Below are positions 1 to 11,818 of a DNA stretch of 64,000 nucleotides, piece by piece. Every line of letters starts with the position of its first letter. The stretch's first letter is position 1. The stretch spans positions 253,369-317,368 of the forward strand of contig CAJJDP010000037.1 of assembly GCA_905182995.1 (NCBI GenBank), given 5' to 3'. This DNA comes from Paramecium octaurelia (taxonomy: Eukaryota; Ciliophora; Oligohymenophorea; Peniculida; Parameciidae). The notes under the pieces are model-generated. The model was not told the DNA's origin. It was given only the letters and a program-made list of their open reading frames with translations, and did no database searches. The translations under genes were made by a program, and so were the position numbers.

Positions 1-2422
1 TCAGAATCAAATTAACCATCGAAGGTAACAAATTAATAAAAGCATCTTATGCCTTACTATCTGAACAGAATTTGATAAAGGTTGATGTAATGTTCATGAT
101 GGCACTCATCAATGAAATATCACTTTGTTTGATCTTGCTCTTGTCTTGTATTTTGTGGACATCCTCGTAGAACACCTAAAAACAATCCAAAATGAATGGA
201 CAGAACACCTTGAATAAATAATTGCGATTACTTCAAAGATATAAGGGTATGCCTCCTTACATTAGCAGATTCTCACTATCAATTCATTAAATGGTTTAAT
301 AACAACTTATTCTGAATGGAAAACACTGAAAAACTATAATAAAACCTTCGATCCATTCTTTGCTAAAGTAGTAGCCAAATTAGGTGAGAATTTAACTAGA
401 TGGATTGTAGATTCTAAAATAGAAATCATTTAGTCTTGAGTTGCCTCTTATAACACAGTCAACACTGATTCCATAAACTCTTGTTTATATTCAAAAGGAA
501 TGCTATATTTATGAATCTTGGAAGCATAACTTCATTTATTGTATAAATTTACTTTCCTAATGCCTTGACTGAGATAATTCTCAGAGTAATTGGATATTTG
601 GAATCCAAATACACTATAACTGATTCAAAAAGAGGCACAAATAGTTCTTTGAATTAGTGACTAATCAAATCTGAATATCTGGTAGTACTCCAAATAGCTC
701 TAGCTTATAAACTATGTGAATCTAATAATAGGGTATTATGAAATTTTACTCTATTTCTCCAATTCATACAGAATGTTCTACATGCACTTTTTGATATCGA
801 AAGTGCTCTGATGTTTTTGCTAAAACACAATAATGTCTTCTGAGAAACTACCCAATAATAAGTAACCAGTTTCCTTTCTCTTTTGTATAAATGATCTGAG
901 ATAATGGTTATTGTTGATAGTAATGATTGAACCCTTCATAAATTGCATAACACTATCTTAATCAAAATCTTTAGATTATTGTCCTTTTAATTCCTGGAAA
1001 TTCAATTTGGATATGATGGATTGAGCCAAATCGATGAACTCTTTCTCATCTCTATTAAGTATTAACTTCTCTCCAACAATTAGTATTTATTGAATGAACT
1101 GATCCCCGTATTTCTCAATCATATCATTAATCAATTTCAAGGCCAAGGTTCTCACACTCTTTTAAAGCAATTCTTCTTCGTCATTCAGTATGAAGTAACT
1201 AGGATCCTTAACCCATTGCTTCTCTTATTCTTTGGTGGCAGTCAAAAATGTTGAGAGAGTATTCAACAATGGGAAGGTTCCAAACTTAATTAAATTATAA
1301 AGAGCTGGTTTTGTAACTAAGATGGTAATCAACTCTATAGAATATGCACACAATCCTTCGATGTGATTCTCGTAATCGTCATCCTCATTCAGATATTTGT
1401 ACTCAATGTCTAACATAATTACAACTTAGATTTACCATTTCTTAAATTTATTATTCTTTAATTACTAATTGGCAACTCTTTTGATTCCTCCACAAACAAT
1501 CCGTCTATATGTTCCACATCTATCTAATACACTATGTGTCCAATGTATAATTGAGTTATGGAGTTGAAGAACTTCCAAATTGGGATTAAAGAGAGAGCCA
1601 GGGATTTCCTACTGTAGACTCCGAAATCTCTGAATATCACTATCAGAATCTTCAAAACCAACTTCTTTATAAAGATATGTGATTTTGGTGATGTTTGCAA
1701 GGCTGACAAAAATAATGACTATTATTATATTTGTATATGATACCATCCATATTTAGAATGTATTGTCCATACATTTATTAACCAAGGAATTGTCAGTTCC
1801 ATCAGCAAATGAAATTGATCTCAATACCAGGTACACCATCAATAATATTTTCTCTCTCAGCATCTCATTCAATTCTGGCTATGCAAATATTCCAAATCCC
1901 TTCTCAAGCACTGAAGGCACTATCTCTTTCAACAAATTCTAATGCTCTCCATTTGTCTCACTCAATTTGCCAAACAATTATAAGAACAGCTCTAAACTAG
2001 ATTCAACTGCGTTTATATCGTCCATCCAATTTAAAAGCTCCATCAATGGACTTGGCCATATGTGACTTGGGTCCAATACAATTATCGATACGATTATTGA
2101 TGACTTATAAGTATTAATTATTGATTACAATCAATTCTATGATAGGCATGTTTGACACATTCATAACTAACCCATTTAAAAGGAGTTCACGTATTATTTT
2201 ACGAGAAGGCTATATCAATTCCCATTATTCGATCAAAATATTCCTCAGCATCACTCCAATATTGATTCTTATTTCAACTGGATAATCAGGAGATACCAAG
2301 ATTTTTGTGCTCTCAACCATAAAATTGGAATAAGGAGTATGCAAGATGTCGTATGCTTTCTCCAAATTTTCAAGTGCTTAGGCATATATCTATAACGTGA
2401 TTTCAGGTGTAGCTTCTGCCAT
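1..2422 (-). CDS. Importin-9-like karyopherin (importin beta family), C-terminal part cut by window edge
   Basis: Nuclear import receptor of the importin-beta superfamily. The first 757 codons are present; the gene runs off the left end. It starts MAEATPEITLQIYAQALEN, and after splicing gives continuous HEAT-like helical text. Resemblance to importin-9 rests on a Q-x2-W-x-DP-x2-F-x3-DEEE block near the middle, an SLQARAIWS stretch (compare the RALWAASRF-type helix of importin-9) and RIISVKALG further on. Six introns of 23-28 nt restore the frame: 2104-2128, 1719-1743, 1410-1435, 722-749, 530-552 and 209-231. Members of this family bind RanGTP with the N-terminal repeats and carry core histones, actin or ribosomal proteins into the nucleus; the cargo here is unknown. 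Importin-9 rather than importin-7/8 is my judgement from memory of the family, not from an alignment. No frame break is needed, so the gene looks functional. Confidence 0.82.
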
Positions 2423-4597
2423 TTTAAATTTTTTTTGTATTTTTTATTTTATATAATATTTATTCAAATTCTACCCTCTAACTGTTTATTTCTCCATTTT
2501 ATCTATTCTCTAATTAACTCAATCCAAAACTTATGTTCTAAATTCAAATTTCTACACTACTCAAAATGTTGTTGGATAATCCACAATTCTCAGTTTTTGA
2601 ATGATTTAATAATCTTTATTACTTAACGATGCAATCAATTTAAATTATTGATTGAATTAACATTTTTAAATACTTAAAAAGTTTACTCTCTCTTTTATGT
2701 TGGGAAATCATCTGCTTAAGAAACCAATATAATTTAAATTAAATTCATTTAATTCATTTATTATACTCATCTAATCAATAAAATATTTGATATTGTTGAA
2801 TTTTATTGACTATTATGTCTCAAATTTAATTCGATTAATATAGTAAATAAATATTTCTACAAAAACTATTCTAACTTACTAGAATAGAATTAATGTCTTA
2901 ATTAAACAATGAAAAAAATAAGTGACTATATATCTATAAGAGAAATATATAAGTGTAGAATTAAGATACTTCATCAATAAGATGCCTTTAATTTACTATC
3001 ATTCTAACGTGTAAACTAAAGTTAGTAAATAATTCAAAAATAATCTTTTTATAACAATCTAAAAATTGATTATTACTTTATAAATATAAATAAAATGATA
3101 TTGAGAACATTAAATTATATTTTTAAAGAGAATAAAATTTATAGATGGCTTCATCACTCAAGTCATTCAAACCTTCCATTTTATACATGGTCTACAATTA
3201 AGACAAAGGACTAATAAAAAATGGATTCAAATTATTTTTTTGTTTGTGATGCATAAGCTTGATTAAATTTCTTGTCTAATAATCAATAACATCAAAATAT
3301 GAAGAATCAATATCAACTCTTTTATTCATTATTCTAGTTTTCACTTAACTTCTAATTATTCAATAAAATCAATCAATCAACAGAATTAAGATTAAATTAT
3401 TGATCAATAATACTAGATGCAAAGTAGTATATGTTTCAATTCTCTTTAAATTAATTGAAAAACTTAAAAAATGGACTTCTATAGGTGATATAAATAAAAA
3501 TTATATAGTAAGATAATAGAATTCTTAAGTCTTTATTATGTAATTATTCATTAATTACTGGAATCTCGTTTTAATGATTAATGCACGCAACACATGAGAA
3601 AGGGCATCAATTTTTCATGAAAAGTATCAAAAGGTTACAGATTGGTATTAATGTTAAGTTTAATATCTAATCAACGAATATCATATTCATTATGCAATTA
3701 TAATAATTGATGATTTCATAAAAAAAAAGGTTTAATAAATTTCATGTAGATTAAGAATCTATCTATGAGGTAAATACTGCTAAGCATAAATCATAAAGAT
3801 CATTATTTGGATCAATTAGATGCTTAAACTCAAATCTAAGACACTTAGTTTGAGTTCTTTACCAACTTTTTTATAAGTTGAGAGTAAATTGAATTATAGA
3901 TCTTTTGATTGGCAGGTAGTTTAATTTGATAATATTTGACAGATTATTAAGCAAAAACAATTAAAATCATAGGCTTGAACTTAATTGAGATATTCAAGGT
4001 TATCATATCACTAGTGTTATGAAGTATAAATCTAATTTTCATATGACAGTAGAAGTAATGGAGCAAGATAAAATTAAAACTGAACTAGCTATCACTTAGA
4101 AGGAGGGTATAAATCATTAATGGATATTATTATGATTAATTGTCTGATTTTGCTCATAAACTAATATACTTTTTTATGGATTATTTATATAAGTCAGATC
4201 ACTGAATGTTTATAGAAATATTTAATCTTGTATATCATGCTTAAACGGAGGTCTATAATTGGAGCTATCACTTTTAAAATATTCATAGAATATTGTTATT
4301 GATTAAGAAGTTCCAGTGTGTGAGGAAAGAAATAATCAAGTATGAATGAATATCTGTTATTGCAGAAATGTAGTAATTAGTTTAATGAATTGAAAAATAA
4401 AGGAGACTAGAAATTAACAATTTTGTTAAATGTTGAATTGAAATGGTATACAGAATGATATAATATGGATTTTCCATCTCTCCAATTACTCACAGATATT
4501 GTAAAATTTGTTTAGCTTTATTTTCAATTTGAAATGAGAATGAAATGAAAAGATGAAAGAGAAAATAAATGATTTCCATAATTATAAATAATAATAA
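2423..4597. other. AT-rich gap of 2.2 kb without a recognisable gene
   Basis: Lies between the divergent starts of the importin and the hexosaminidase genes, so both promoters must be here. Only short open frames are visible, for example one from about 3144 (MASSLKSFKPS) that stops after some 34 codons, and one from about 4043. Neither resembles a known protein. Paramecium-like intergenic regions are usually well under 500 bp, so this length is unusual. Confidence 0.5.
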
Positions 4598-6280
4598 ATG
4601 AAATTTTTCATTGTAATTACAATCTTAATCGTTGGCACATATTAGCTTATGCCTATGCCCAAATAGTTTGTTAAAGGGTCAAAGAGCATTAAAGTTATTA
4701 ATAAATGTGGAATACAATTTACAAATGGTAATCAATATCCAGAACATGTAATTGAATTATTGCGTCATTATCATTCATTAATGACATCAAAAAATGAATG
4801 CAATTTTGAATAGTCCTTGAATTTCAATCTCAAAAATTAAGGAGCTTTGAGATTTCATATTTCCCTTCAAAATGATGAACAATTATATTGGGTTAATAAA
4901 ACTTAATAAGAAGCTTATATTTTGAAAATTGATGAATTTTTAAACATATAAATTGATGCTCATAATCATTGGGGTTTGGCTAGAGCATTAGACACTGTGC
5001 ATTAATTAACTGAAAATGATCGCATTGAATTCGTATATCTCTCTCTAACTTTAATAGCTACCACTTATAATTGAGGATGAGCCAGCCTATACTTATAGAG
5101 GTGTGATGGTGGATACAGCCAGACACTTTTTGCCTCTTAAGACCCTAGAGAGGACTATTGATGCATTGGCTATCAATAAAATGAATGTTATGCATTGGCA
5201 TATCACTGATGATGAAAGTTTTCCTCTGCTTCTAACAAATTATAGTCGCATAACCCACACATCTAAATATTCAGAAAATGAATATTACACTAAATCAGAT
5301 GTTTCCTATTTGATAGAGTATGCGTCAATAAGAGGAGTGCAAATAATACCTGAAATTGATTCACCAGCCCATGTGTAATCTTGGGGAAGGAATATTAGTG
5401 ATTTAGAATATATTATTTTAAATTGTGGAAGCACAGTCAAATAATATGGACAATTCGATCCTACTTTAGATTTAACTTATGATGTGGTTAAATCAGTCTT
5501 ATAAGACTTATCTGATATGTTTAGCAAAGTACAGTTTGTTCATTTTGGTGGAGATGAAGCTATCAAGAGTTGCTACAACTAAAGACCATCAATCAAAGAG
5601 TTTATGGATAAAAATGGAATTGCAGATTATATAGAATTGCAGACCTATTACAGAGAACGATAAAAAAGTATATGGAAAAATGAAATCAAATCTAAATAGA
5701 GAATAGCCTATTGGTATAATAAGGACGATAAATTACCTGCCGAAGATGACGATATCATTCATTGGTGGGGTTCTACAGATGAACTTGAATTAGTAGCAAA
5801 TAGAACTAACGATTTCATACTTAGTGACTATCATCCATTATATTTGGACATTGGTGTTGGAAATGCTTTTGGAAATACTTATCAAACTTACTAAACTTGG
5901 AAAGACATTTACAAATGGACTCCAAAAGCTCCAGTAGGATTTAAGGGTAAAATAATTGGAGGAGAGGCACCTCTTTGGGGAGAAACCAATAATGAAAATA
6001 CTCACTTCTAAAGATTATTCATAAGATCATCCATTTTGGGAGATACGTAATTATCATAAATTTATGTAGTTTATGGAATCCATTCTCAAAGCAATCAGAA
6101 AAATTCTATGAATTCGCTGATAGACTAGGGTAAATGGAGGATAGAATGAACAAATATGGATTTCCAGTTTCACCTTTCACTCATGATTATTGCAAAAAAC
6201 ATACCAAAATTTGTTTTCCTATCTTGTATGGAGAAGAAGAAGCAAGTATCAGACAATAGCATTAATTTAAAGAATTATGA
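4598..6280 (+). CDS. Beta-hexosaminidase (glycoside hydrolase family 20), secreted or lysosomal
   Basis: Removes terminal N-acetylhexosamine from glycans and glycoproteins, normally in lysosomes or outside the cell. The 544-residue product begins MKFFIVITILIVGTYQL, a plausible signal peptide. Family marks seen: YRGVMVDTARHFL, the MNVMHWHITDDESFP block, IIPEIDSPAH and the catalytic HFGGDE near residue 310, whose Asp-Glu pair is the acid/base centre with substrate assistance. Later come a IIHWWG block and GGEAPLWGE, both typical of the GH20 barrel. Two introns, 5033-5057 (25 nt) and 6047-6069 (23 nt), restore the frame; without the second the C-terminus would be lost. Length matches eukaryotic hexosaminidase alpha/beta chains. 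It is followed after 30 bp by the MGCC gene on the same strand. All key residues I can check are present, so it should be active. Confidence 0.95.
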
Positions 6281-6310
6281 GTTTAAATATATTTTTTATT
6301 AAAATTCTGG

Positions 6311-6637
6311 ATGGGTTGTTGTGCTAGTGAACCAAGACATAATAGGAATAAAGAAAAGGTTTTTTGTGAGCAAATTCAATAGGATACTCTCAATAACCAA
6401 TAATCATAGGACTAAACTCTCTAACCTAAATATCAAGAACAAACAATGGAAAAAGTAACTTGTGAAATACAGATCGTCTAAAAAAATAATAAGAATCATC
6501 TTGTTACCCTGAAAGAGAATCAATATGCTGTTTACAATAAGGATGATCTTAATGCTGTTGAAGATCAATTTTTTTAGGATAAGCATTCACAAAAACCTCA
6601 AGAAGTTGACAAAGCTAATTCCGATGATGATTATTGA
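6311..6637 (+). CDS. Small hydrophilic protein with an MGCC N-terminus
   Basis: An intronless frame of 108 codons starting MGCCASEPRHNRNKEKV and ending in DDDY. I recognise no domain. Gly2 followed by two cysteines is the classic pattern for N-myristoylation with palmitoylation, so the protein is probably tethered to a membrane, for instance ciliary or plasma membrane; that is inference from the motif. The remainder is polar, rich in Gln, Asn, Lys and Asp, and probably disordered. It starts only 30 bp after the hexosaminidase stop, close spacing typical of this genome, and is followed by Cks1 after 180 bp on the same strand. The start is fixed by the MGCC motif and the lack of any in-frame upstream ATG before the preceding stop. 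Confidence 0.7.
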
Positions 6638-6817
6638 TTTCATTCAATTAATCTTATTATTTACATAAAATATTCTAGTATTTTATAATTTATTATTATC
6701 AAATTTAATTTAGTAATTTACAGCTATTTTTCACTCAAAGTTAAATAAATTCACTTAAAACTTCCGTTGAAATTGATATTGCTCTAATTTCTCCTAATTT
6801 ATTTATCAATTTTTAGA

Positions 6818-7051
6818 ATGCCTCGCTGTCCTACAGATATAGTTTATTCCGAAAAATATACTGATGGAGAATTTGAGTATAGGCATGTCATCCTACCTCA
6901 TGAATTATATAAAAAAATCTCAAAAATTGGAAGACTTTTAACTGAATAAGAATGGAGAGGTCTGGGTATAAAAGGATCCCCTGGATGGATTCATTATGAT
7001 TATTATAAACCAGAACCACATATCCTAATGCTTAGAAAAAAAATTAATTGA
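6818..7051 (+). CDS. CKS1: Cks1-type cyclin-dependent kinase regulatory subunit
   Basis: Small adaptor that binds CDKs and phosphorylated substrates and helps drive multisite phosphorylation and ubiquitin-dependent turnover in the cell cycle. The 77-residue frame has no intron. Diagnostic blocks are IVYSEKYTDGEFEYRHVILP, LTEQEWRGLGIKGSPGWIHY and the C-terminal PEPHILMLR, which match the Cks fold almost word for word: the EYRHV anion-binding arginine, the LTExEWR strand, and the HxPEPH hinge in the form KPEPHI. The hinge His of human CKS (H-x-PEPHILLF) is replaced by Lys-Pro, a mild difference. Length is standard for the family. It is the last recognisable gene before a 3.2-kb gene-poor stretch. 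Confidence 0.97.
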
Positions 7052-10000
7052 TTATTGTTCCTATAATATTATAATTATATATTTTAATTTCAGATATAAT
7101 TAACCTAGTGCCATAAATCTATTAAATTTCAATTATCTATCTTCATATATTTATGATTATATATGTCAAATTAATATTATTTTAAAATATGTATTTCTCA
7201 TATTTAAACTAATTATGAATTTTCATTTTTCTATCACTTCAAGCATTAACTAAAATACTTATTAATTTCATCATTGTATATACCAATATTGAAATCCAAT
7301 TGCATTTAGCTAAATTTTCAGTTAATTAAGACTTTATGAGCTTTGAAGTAAAATAATTATTAGAAAATGCCTAATAAACACACTAATTTAATTTCCATTC
7401 TAAAATATCTCTGGTAGAAAATTTATGCATTAATCTATTTTCTCACCCTTTTAGTGAAGTGAACCCTCCAATTTTTAAAATTAAATTCCTTATTCTATCA
7501 GTTGAAATAAAAGAATTAGAGATGTACAAAGGAGCCTAAATGTTATAATTCTCGAAGTAGCCTGTAATCTTATCTTCACTTGTGAAGTTGTAATTTCTCG
7601 TTAAATATCACAATGCAGAAACATATCGTTCTATAATGCATCTTCTAAATTTAATTAAAATTAATATAACATTTTTCATAATTAGATCCGTGTTAATATT
7701 ATTCTGAAGTATTCTATTAAACTGTTAAGGAACTTAATTAGATTATTAAATTGACTTTAGTGTTTCTTGCGAAAGCATTTCAAAAAATAGTCATTGCTAA
7801 GTCTTACTTTTAAAATTCAATTATAATATATCTTCTAACCATATAAAAACATATCTTTATTTACAGAGTCAGAGAGAGAACTAATAAAGTATCTGAACAA
7901 TCTTTGATTAGAGAGCCATTTGAATAAATGCGCTTAAATCTAATTCTACTGATAAGTTTTGATAACAAAAAAAGTACCTAAAATATATATCTAAAGTATT
8001 AGATATTTTTTATTATTTGTTAGTTATACCAGAGGCTAAAAAGTAAGGATTAAATATTTAAATACCAACCTTTAAATTTTAGTCTAATAGTCAGAGAAAG
8101 GTATTTATAATTAAAATATAAAATATTAGAAGCGATTAAATTTAAGTTCCCAAGGGTTTAAATTAAGCAAAAGTAATTAATTATCTAATGAAATAAAAAT
8201 AAATTAGGCTTATAATATATAATGGATCATTTTTAATTTAAGCTAAATTAAATAGATTGTAGCTACTAAATTATTTTATCTTCTATAAGTATGAGGGATG
8301 GTTCAAACTTAGATAATTCATTATATTAGAATGAATAGTATTCAAGTAAAATATTAGAGAATTCTTTGATATTATTCCTAACTTTAAGGATATCCTATTA
8401 TAGAAATACATATCGTATATTAATCACAGTTAAGGAAATTTGAAATTGATGGCTAATTTTGAAAATAAATTATGAAATTTATATAGGTTAATGGATAATA
8501 ACTTGAAAGACCAATAAGATTAGGAAATAGTTAATTTCAAAAAGATTGCTTTAATAAAAAAATATTAATTAAATTACTTTTTATTCTTGTCCATAGTTGT
8601 AATATGATAAATAGATATTGCTTATTATTTATTATGAAAATGGAATAAACGACGATAAAATCAAGTGATTGATTTGAAGTTTATCAACAGCAAAATTTTG
8701 GATGAATTTAACCAAAAAGTCACAAAGATACTTTAATTTAGAAAAAGAATATTCTATTGAAAATATAATAACTTTATATTAAAATTATAAAAGAAAATTG
8801 GAAAATTGATTGAATTACATGAAGATTTACATTCTTAGTCAAATGCATTATAAATAATTTCAAAAACGATTTATTTGCTACTTTTAATGCGTAATCCTAA
8901 TTTTTATCCATAACATTAGCTGTCAGAAATCAAGATCTGCAAATACTTAAGGTTAAGTTGAAATATTAATAAAATCTATGGAAAAATCGCCTATATATTT
9001 AGCATCTAACTTGTATCTGATTAATTAAGATCCACTTTAAAAGTTTTGTAATATTATATACTTTACAAATTAATTACTAATTAAATCTTTTACTGAATAT
9101 ATCCTATATAATGATTGCCAATATCAGCTATTACTCTTTCTAATATAAGAAAATTTAAAAGACTTGATTTTTAATAATAATGGATATTATATTATCGAAA
9201 AAAGATGTTAAGCTAATTTAAATTATTCTTATTTAATTATTATGAAACTAATCTTAAATGAAAATTGCAAATACACAGTATTGAGGTGATTAATTATCTG
9301 ACCAGAGTAAGATTGCTTATCTTTTTTCAATTAATCAATTATCTGCAAATATCTGCATTTTCATTAAGAATTTAGTTTTATAAATTCTTAAACCAAGTTT
9401 GATTTTTCATCAACAGGTACTATTGAATCAGAAAATTGAAAATATTTATACTTTTATTTTTCAAAACTCAAATTTTTAAGGATCTCAAGTATCTCTCTTA
9501 AGAACAGACCTTGATTAGTGACCAAAATTCTGTAAAGGAATTGATTTTAATCAAAAATATTAATTATTAAAAAATAATATTAGCCAAATTTAAAGATGAT
9601 TATTATTTTTTTGAAGGTTTTTGGAAAGCGATTTAGGATCCATTTTTAATAAATCTATTCCGTTTAATTATTTTTATTTCTTTGGATATCGCCTTTTACT
9701 TCATGTCATTCCTCATCTCTGAATTAAACCAAAAAAAGATAGTTAATGAAAAGATTCTGTATTTAGTTAATATTAAAAATAAACCTCTAATTGTTATAAA
9801 AATTGAATAATGACTTCGATATTTAATTACAGATATCGAATATTAGACATAAGTTTTCAAACATAATTGCAGAAGGCCTAAATTTAGTTTTTCGACTACA
9901 ATTTTAAACCTAACGAAATTCATTACAATTTCATTTGAGTTTCACCATTCTCATGTAGTCTTACTGATACTGGTAATTCTATCAATTTTAAGTTAAATAA

Positions 10001-10293
10001 AAATGATCAAAATGATATAAATAAGTTGTAGAATTAAATTTTTATATAAAGTTAAGGGTAAAGCTATTTCAATTATTAATATTTATGAATTAGATATAAC
10101 ATCACTATAAAATGCCATCTTCTAATGAAATGCATGATTTGCTTAATTTTTAAATACAAAATGCATATTAAATAATGAAGTAGATTTAAAATGATAATAA
10201 TTTAAATTAAATTCAATAGTGTGATTTAGATTTAGATTTGCAATATCATTATAAGGATAGGAAAATATTAATAATTAATATAATGGATACTAA
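7052..10293. other. Gene-poor AT-rich stretch of 3.2 kb, perhaps with decayed coding remnants
   Basis: No intact gene could be assembled. One plus-strand frame, roughly 7687-8190, stays open for about 168 codons and reads like a soluble helical protein (for example ERTNKVSEQSLIREPFEQ), but in this code, with TGA as the only stop, a chance frame of this length is not rare. Around 9640-9730 a hydrophobic run (IIFISLDIAFYFMSFLIS) can be read. I cannot connect these patches into a gene with plausible introns. Either a decayed gene or non-coding DNA; the 3' end of the CENP-B-like gene and of Cks1 both face into it. Confidence 0.4.
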
Positions 10294-11124
10294 TCAATAA
10301 ATTCTTTTCTTTTTTTATTATTTTTTTGATTTTTTTGAATTGAATCCAACAAATTCAGAGGCTTATGATTCTTCTTAGTTTATTTTATAATCCCATGAAT
10401 CTTCGTTTAGGGGATTAACTTGTGGAGAAATCTCAAATTATTATTAATTAAATGACTCTTCAAATTTCACATCAAATTATGGTGTTTAAAACCATTGATA
10501 ATCATCTTGACAAAATGCACTTGTTTAACAATTATTATTATTTTCTTCAGATTTTGTTTATGTAGGTATTTGAGATTAATTAAGATTTGATGAACTTGAA
10601 GTATTTTCAGAATTCTTATCATTTGTTTCTGCATTTCTTTTATCTTGCATTTCTAAGAATTTTTATTTTTAGAGAGTATTTAACATACCTTTCTTGTATA
10701 ATATCTCATTAACTTAATATTTGATATCATAGTTTCTGATAAACTCATCCTGCCAGGCTTTTGAAGCTTTAAAATATTTATCGTTAAATAAAGATATTGC
10801 TTAGTCTTTCAATTGAGTTCTCCTTACTCTTTTACCTTATTTAGCACTCTATTCAATTATCCAGACACATAATTTTTTTTCTGCTTCTAAATTCAATTTT
10901 TTCCTTCCACAACCAGGTTTTCGATTTATACCTTCATTATACCATCTTCTAAGATTTTTAATTGAAGTTTTATATTATGCGCTTAGTGTAGAAAGTGTGT
11001 CAATAGTATTATTATATTACAAGACTTTCATTATTTTTTGCTTATCTTCTATACTAAGTATTCTGTATTTTTTTGATTATTACTCAAATTTTGACTTCTT
11101 CTAATTACTATCTTCTGAAGACAT
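10294..11124 (-). CDS. CENP-B/Tc5-type helix-turn-helix DNA-binding protein with Asn/Gln-rich tail
   Basis: An intronless 276-residue frame. Residues about 20-62 look like a homeodomain-like helix-turn-helix ending SIKNLRRWYN; residues 67-131 look like the second, CENP-B-type helix-turn-helix: RKPGCGRKKLNLEAEKKL, then W88, GKRV and A120-S121-K122-A123-W124 followed by F128. The spacing GCGRK, E-x-x-L-x-x-W-I, and KASKAW-x-x-x-F is what the HTH_Tnp_Tc5/CENPB family shows. The tail (residues 150-276) is polar, rich in Asn, Gln and Ser, with a basic KKSKKQQKKKR end that could be a nuclear localisation signal. No DDE transposase catalytic domain follows, so this is either a host DNA-binding protein or a fragment that kept only the DNA-binding part of a pogo/Tc5-like transposase. 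The frame is clean, which favours a used gene. Confidence 0.72.
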
Positions 11125-11818
11125 CCAAATATTTATATTAATTATGATAAACCGCTCTTAGTTTTGATTCCTAAATTGCATTAAAAAAGCATGGGAATAT
11201 TTAAGTCTAATTCTAATCAATTAATAGGGTTGGTCGAGATTGTGATAATAATCCTAAGGAAATAAATAATAACCCTCTTGTCATAGTTTTAGAGCAGTCT
11301 TGGGGGATTAGGACATTCATTTAATGGAACAAGATTGATTTACAAGCTTCATATTTTATTAAATTTTTTAATAGGTGAAAAATGTTTGAAAATAATGCAA
11401 CGAACAAAACCCGTATTTCTTGGTATTTATGGATTATGATGTTATATTAAATTATTTAAGTATTGAAAATTCACCTTTTATAAAATTAATTGTGATATGA
11501 TGTGTTTATGTAAATGCATGATGCTTTTTTGTTATGTTTCTTTAAAATGGGGATTTTAAAGAAATTATTATTTTATTTAATATATTTGATGATCTTTTTA
11601 TTAATGATTTATATAAAAATCAAGTATTTATTTTAATGAAAATCAAGTTCAGAAAATAATATACATTATTATATATTAAATTTATGAGAGAGTTGTGTTT
11701 GAGAATGTTTTAATTTTATTATTAAAAAACCTAAGATATACCACCTATTTTAATGCAAATTAAATCGGATTTATGGAAATATTGAATATAATATGTAGAA
11801 TAATAAATAAAATCAACC
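11125..11818. other. Divergent promoter region, no gene seen
   Basis: Separates the starts of the CENP-B-like gene (minus) and the coiled-coil gene (plus). AT-rich, with a few GC-richer islands near 11270-11340; no open frame worth naming and no RNA gene recognised. Confidence 0.5.
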
